From JBBIRT01 sp037441725 (GTDB taxonomy: Bacteria; Desulfobacterota; BSN033; UBA1163), in NCBI GenBank assembly GCA_037441725.1, contig JBBIRT010000064.1, positions 1-18,271 of the forward strand: DNA of 18,271 nt, in the 5' to 3' direction. Position numbers and translations under genes: made by a program. Shown here piece after piece: positions 14,601 through 18,271 of the stretch; the stretch's first letter is position 1, and each line of letters starts with the position of its first letter. The notes below the pieces were generated by a model. That model worked only from the letters and a program-made list of their open reading frames with translations. It did no database searches and was not told where the DNA came from.

Positions 14601-17600
14601 CTACTTGAGTTTAAATTCGACCCGACTATCCTTGATCTTCTCTTTCTTTTCAGGAGAGAGTGACTTGGGCTCGATGATAAATACCCTTTCCGCTTCTACC
14701 TGTCCTGATCTTAGAATGGCCTCCTTCACGGTCATCGCCCTCTGGTTGGCCAGAGTTCTTAAGTCTCCTTCCTTGATTTCAATATGGCTCAGCATTAAAT
14801 TCTCCATTTCCGGGGGAGGGATATCTTTTGGGATTCCAAGAATATTTTTGGGCTTCTGGAATTTTTCCTCTTTATAGGCCATTTTTAAATATCTCTCATA
14901 TTCGTTTGATTCAATGTTGACGTCATCAAGGGAAGCAGCAGGTTGGCCTTTTTTGATCATTTCCTTCAGTTTTTGGGCTTTCACTTTTCTTTTAAAAAAA
15001 AGTTTTTTTAAAGACTCGCTGTCTTTTCCGATATCGAAATGGCCTTCGATATCCATTTTAAGGGAAGGCCTTTCTTGAAGGGCTTTTGAGATTACCTCCA
15101 GCTTCTTTATATTCGTTTCTGTAAGAAGGGACCTTCCCTCCTCAAATTCGACATAACTTAATTCCTCTCCCCCTCCGAACATCGCCCCAAGAAGTGAAAA
15201 AGGGGAGGTGGCTGCTTTTGAAATTAGATTGACTAAGATCTTTATAATCACCTTCCACACATTGAATTTTGGGTCATCCAGACTCCCCGTGACTGGCAGA
15301 TCCAGCTTGATTTCCCCCTTTCTATCCTTCAACAGAGCAACTGCCAGTTTAACTGGTAAATTGGTTGCCTGAGGACTTTCCACCTTTTCTCCAAAAGTAA
15401 ATTGGTCAATGAAGATATTATTTTGGGAATCCAGTTTTCGTTTTACGATTAAATATTTTAAATCAAAGGAGAGTTTTCCCTTTTCGATGGTATAGCCCAC
15501 ATACTTGCCAGAATAAGGCGTTGCAGGGCTTAAATCCAGATCCTTTATTCTGGCTGCTAAATCTACATAGAGGTCTTCTTTTAAGGGGTTGATCTTTCCA
15601 GTAATCTCCAGAGGGGCATATTGATTCAAATTTGCCCTTATTTCAACCTCTGCTGAGGTATTTTCTTCAGAGGAGAGCCCTGAAATCTTTCCTTCCATCT
15701 CTGAGAGAGTGGTAGAAAATTCTGGGTTAACCGAACGGTCAGAGAAGTCGATTTTTCCTCCTTGAAGGGTGATTAAATCAATTTTTATATTTCTCGAGCC
15801 CTCTTTCTTAGTCCCATTAGATTCCTGACTTGGTTTGGGGGGAGAGGTTTCTTCCTTGGCCACTTCTGGTTTCAGGATATCCTGGAGATTAACTATCCCA
15901 TCAGGGTTGACATAAGCCCGGGCATAGAAGTTGGTCAGTGAGACGCCCTTAACATCGATTAGGAAGGAAGGGATTTCAATATAAAAGCGATCGACCGAGA
16001 GGGATTCCCATTTCAAGAAATCTTCGCCATTAAGTTTATCAATCGAAGAAAAGTGATTCAAAGAGGCCTCTCCTTGAAACTTCATATTGAGCTCATTCTT
16101 ATTTTCTGTATCTAAGAGAAGATTTCCACTGGTTGAGATTGATCCATTGGTTACGGAGATCTTTACTCTATCAGTAAAGTAGGATTGCAACGGGGCAATC
16201 TCAATACCATTTAGATCGACTTTTAAGTCTGCCACAAGAGGATCTATTCCAATGGCTCCAGTTGCAGAAATTGTTCCTTTTTGATTTAAAAGGAGGGAGA
16301 GGTTGATTTTCCCTTTCTGTTTCTTTGCTGTAGAAAGATTCTCTCCTTTTAATATTAGGTTTTGTACCCCTATCGTGACCGGATCAGGAGGGGTTTGGTC
16401 TTCCAGATGGATGGTATATTGGTCAATAGACATCTGTTTCAGGGAGATCGTCCAGGGTTTTTTAGGTTCTCCCATTTTATCTTCAGGGTTCCCCGCTTTA
16501 AGAGGTCCTTCTTGAGGAGGGGAGGGCACCAATTTCAGGAGGTCAATGTCTCCATTCTTAAGGCGCCGAACAGATATTTTACCTTTGGTCGTTGAAAAGT
16601 TTCCTATCAGAACTTCTTTCTTCACAAGGTCTAAGCTGGTTTCTTTAATGGATAGGCTTGGGATTTTTAGGAAATCTTCACTTTCTCCCTCTCTTTTAAA
16701 CCAGAGATCATTTAGCAGGAGGGAAATTCCTGAAAGGAGAATAGCTGGTTTTTTCTCACCCTTCACATATTTATAACGGGTAGAAAGGTCGATCTGTCCC
16801 TCCTCAATCCTAAATAGGATTTGGTCCTGGTAATAGGGGGCATATTTTTTTAAAAAGATAGGTTTTACTTCTAATCTCCCTTCTGACATAAGGGGATCAA
16901 TTGAAAACTCCCCAGCCATCTTTAGGGATTCCTTCGCTTCGGTTTTAAGTAACAGGGTGAAGCCCGATTTCTTGTCTTTCTCGTTGCTGAAGTGATCGAT
17001 TTCCAACTCCAAGGGATGAAGGATCGTTTTAAAAGGTTTACTTTTAGAAAAGTCAAAAAAGGAGATTTTTCCTCCCTTAACCCCTATATGATCGATGTTT
17101 AGAGAGTATGTTAGAGATTCCTCTTTTTTTCGGGGAGTAGACTTTTTTTCTCTCTCTTCTGGGATGAGGGATTGAAGGTTTAGGGTTCCTTTTTGATCTA
17201 CTCTTATTTCAAATTCTGGGGATTGGATGGAAATTTTTGAAAGATGAATCTTCATTAAAAGGGGTTCCGTGGGGGCAATCACCATATCGAGTTGGGGAAG
17301 CCTTAATAAAGGTCTATTGCTCAAATCATTAATGGCTGTCTCTTTAAGAGATAGATATCCATCTATTAGGAGAGAGGGTTTCTTATCCTTTGATTGAATG
17401 AAGGAAATCTTTGCCTGTACATCCAAAGTGGCTGATAGGAGTTTAAAATTCATTTTTATGGGCATGTAAGAAAGATAGTGAGGAACATTGAGGTTATGGA
17501 TCTGGACATCCAGAAATGTTTCAAGAGAATCATGAAAGGGTTTGGTCTTTCCCTCGAATTGATAAGGAGTATCATTGATCTTGCCTGAAACTTTAGGTTG

Positions 17601-18191
17601 AACAAAGGTTTCAACCAGGTATGGGATATTTGATAAGAAAGGGATACTGATATTTAGATCGCGTACTGTATGGTTCATATTTTTTGGGCTGTCTAAGAAA
17701 TCAATACTCCCGTTTTCTAAAACGATATTATTGAGTGAGAATCGAAGGGGTTTGGATTCCTTTTCTACTGGGGATGAAGGTTCTTTCTTCTCAATAAGAT
17801 CTGAAAAGTTGAAAGAACTATCCTGGTGACGGATGATCTTTAAATAAGGGTGTTTTAATTGGACCTCTCTCAGGATCAGGGCCCGCTTAAAGAGCGAAAG
17901 GCTTTGAATGTCTAAATAGATCTCATCACAGGAGACAAAGGTTTCTTTCCCTGACTGCTCCTTCACCTCGAGACCTTTTGCCCTTATCGAGAGAATATAT
18001 GGATTGACTTTGATCTGGTAAATCGTCACCGGTCGATGGAGGGCTTTTGAGAGTTCATTGGTTAAAATTGATTTTAGGAGAGGGGGCAAGATAAAAAACC
18101 CAATGAGGGTAAACAGAGAGAAAAAGAGAATGAATCCCAGAAGAATTTTTTTTAAATGAGGTTTTAACTTTGTTTCATAGATCCTTAACAT
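14601..18191 (-). CDS. DUF748 / AsmA-like giant envelope protein with OmpA-like C-terminal segment
   Basis: This 1196-residue protein has one N-terminal membrane helix (about 16-40) and a long periplasmic part. The opening, with PPLLKSILTNELSKALHRPV and IKVNPYILSIRAKGLEV, is the hallmark of DUF748/AsmA-like proteins. Related beta-taco proteins (AsmA, YdbH, TamB) bridge inner and outer membranes and are linked to phospholipid transport. Motifs such as GSIDFLDSP, GGKISFFDFS and GGKIDFSDRS recur about every 200-400 residues and mark repeated domains. Near residues 1005-1075 an OmpA-like segment appears (YVEFEEGRSLLTETNIKKL ... LKMDIEGHFD), known in DUF748 proteins; it may touch peptidoglycan. 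The start ATG has AAGGAAA just upstream. First gene of the operon with mscL and the YihY-family gene. The lipid-transport role is inferred from the superfamily only. Confidence 0.88.
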   Translation of the reverse strand: MLRIYETKLKPHLKKILLGFILFFSLFTLIGFFILPPLLKSILTNELSKALHRPVTIYQIKVNPYILSIRAKGLEVKEQSGKETFVSCDEIYLDIQSLSLFKRALILREVQLKHPYLKIIRHQDSSFNFSDLIEKKEPSSPVEKESKPLRFSLNNIVLENGSIDFLDSPKNMNHTVRDLNISIPFLSNIPYLVETFVQPKVSGKINDTPYQFEGKTKPFHDSLETFLDVQIHNLNVPHYLSYMPIKMNFKLLSATLDVQAKISFIQSKDKKPSLLIDGYLSLKETAINDLSNRPLLRLPQLDMVIAPTEPLLMKIHLSKISIQSPEFEIRVDQKGTLNLQSLIPEEREKKSTPRKKEESLTYSLNIDHIGVKGGKISFFDFSKSKPFKTILHPLELEIDHFSNEKDKKSGFTLLLKTEAKESLKMAGEFSIDPLMSEGRLEVKPIFLKKYAPYYQDQILFRIEEGQIDLSTRYKYVKGEKKPAILLSGISLLLNDLWFKREGESEDFLKIPSLSIKETSLDLVKKEVLIGNFSTTKGKISVRRLKNGDIDLLKLVPSPPQEGPLKAGNPEDKMGEPKKPWTISLKQMSIDQYTIHLEDQTPPDPVTIGVQNLILKGENLSTAKKQKGKINLSLLLNQKGTISATGAIGIDPLVADLKVDLNGIEIAPLQSYFTDRVKISVTNGSISTSGNLLLDTENKNELNMKFQGEASLNHFSSIDKLNGEDFLKWESLSVDRFYIEIPSFLIDVKGVSLTNFYARAYVNPDGIVNLQDILKPEVAKEETSPPKPSQESNGTKKEGSRNIKIDLITLQGGKIDFSDRSVNPEFSTTLSEMEGKISGLSSEENTSAEVEIRANLNQYAPLEITGKINPLKEDLYVDLAARIKDLDLSPATPYSGKYVGYTIEKGKLSFDLKYLIVKRKLDSQNNIFIDQFTFGEKVESPQATNLPVKLAVALLKDRKGEIKLDLPVTGSLDDPKFNVWKVIIKILVNLISKAATSPFSLLGAMFGGGEELSYVEFEEGRSLLTETNIKKLEVISKALQERPSLKMDIEGHFDIGKDSESLKKLFFKRKVKAQKLKEMIKKGQPAASLDDVNIESNEYERYLKMAYKEEKFQKPKNILGIPKDIPPPEMENLMLSHIEIKEGDLRTLANQRAMTVKEAILRSGQVEAERVFIIEPKSLSPEKKEKIKDSRVEFKLK

Positions 18192-18210
18192 TGGTTTCCT
18201 TTATATAAAA

Positions 18211-18238
18211 AATATACTCCTTTCCCAAATTAAGTCAA
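18211..18238 (-). promoter_or_regulatory. Sigma70-like promoter of the DUF748-mscL-yihY operon
   Basis: On the minus strand TTGACT (18238-18233), a 16-bp spacer and TATATT (18216-18211) precede the DUF748 start. Transcription would begin near 18204, giving a leader of about 12 nt that just includes the SD AAGGAAA (18201-18195). The match is 5/6 at both hexamers. Confidence 0.6.
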
Positions 18239-18271
18239 TATTTTTTTTAGGTCATGAGGTAATGCATCGCT

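Overview
This window looks like a chromosomal piece of an anaerobic, moderate-to-low GC bacterium of the Desulfobacterota ('Deltaproteobacteria') type. That placement is an inference. It rests on a CISM-type molybdoenzyme with its four-cluster ferredoxin subunit, a selenocysteine-containing glutaredoxin-like gene, a membrane Fe-S oxidoreductase of the HdrDE/DsrMK/EMO type, a MscL with a C-terminal zinc ribbon, and a DUF748 (AsmA-like) envelope giant. No rRNA, tRNA, IS element, phage gene or CRISPR array was seen.

Layout. Positions 1-1272 (+) hold the C-terminal part of a molybdopterin oxidoreductase, broken by an in-frame TAA at 571-573, followed by its [4Fe-4S] electron-transfer subunit. Positions 1383-1643 (+) hold an 86-residue glutaredoxin-like protein whose CPYC active site is written as TGA-Pro-Tyr-Cys. 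A bacterial-SECIS-like hairpin follows at the expected distance, so I read it as a selenoprotein (U14). A conventional ORF caller would start this gene at the wrong place (1437). Positions 4429-1685 (-) are uvrA, which appears to be transcribed leaderless from an extended -10 promoter.

Positions 4557-6921 (+) carry a TPR lipoprotein, a 437-nt gap, a small helical protein of unknown role and an exported protein made of two CARDB-like repeats. Positions 7019-9909 (+) are a translationally coupled pair: an SPFH/prohibitin-like membrane protein and a 677-residue membrane Fe-S oxidoreductase that combines a cytochrome-b-like membrane part with an HdrD-like part. A small basic protein follows and overlaps purF tail to tail.

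From 10255 to the end everything is on the minus strand: purF (Fe-S type, no propeptide), galE with a promoter almost on top of its start codon, and an envelope operon read DUF748/AsmA-like -> mscL -> YihY-family protein. The operon has a good sigma70-like promoter at 18211-18238 and its last two genes overlap as GTGA.

The genes point to respiratory or syntrophic electron transfer (molybdoenzyme, EMO-like oxidoreductase), thiol redox chemistry (selenoglutaredoxin), DNA repair (UvrA), purine and sugar-nucleotide synthesis (PurF, GalE) and envelope maintenance (DUF748, MscL, YihY, TPR lipoprotein). The strongest unusual item is the hidden selenoprotein.
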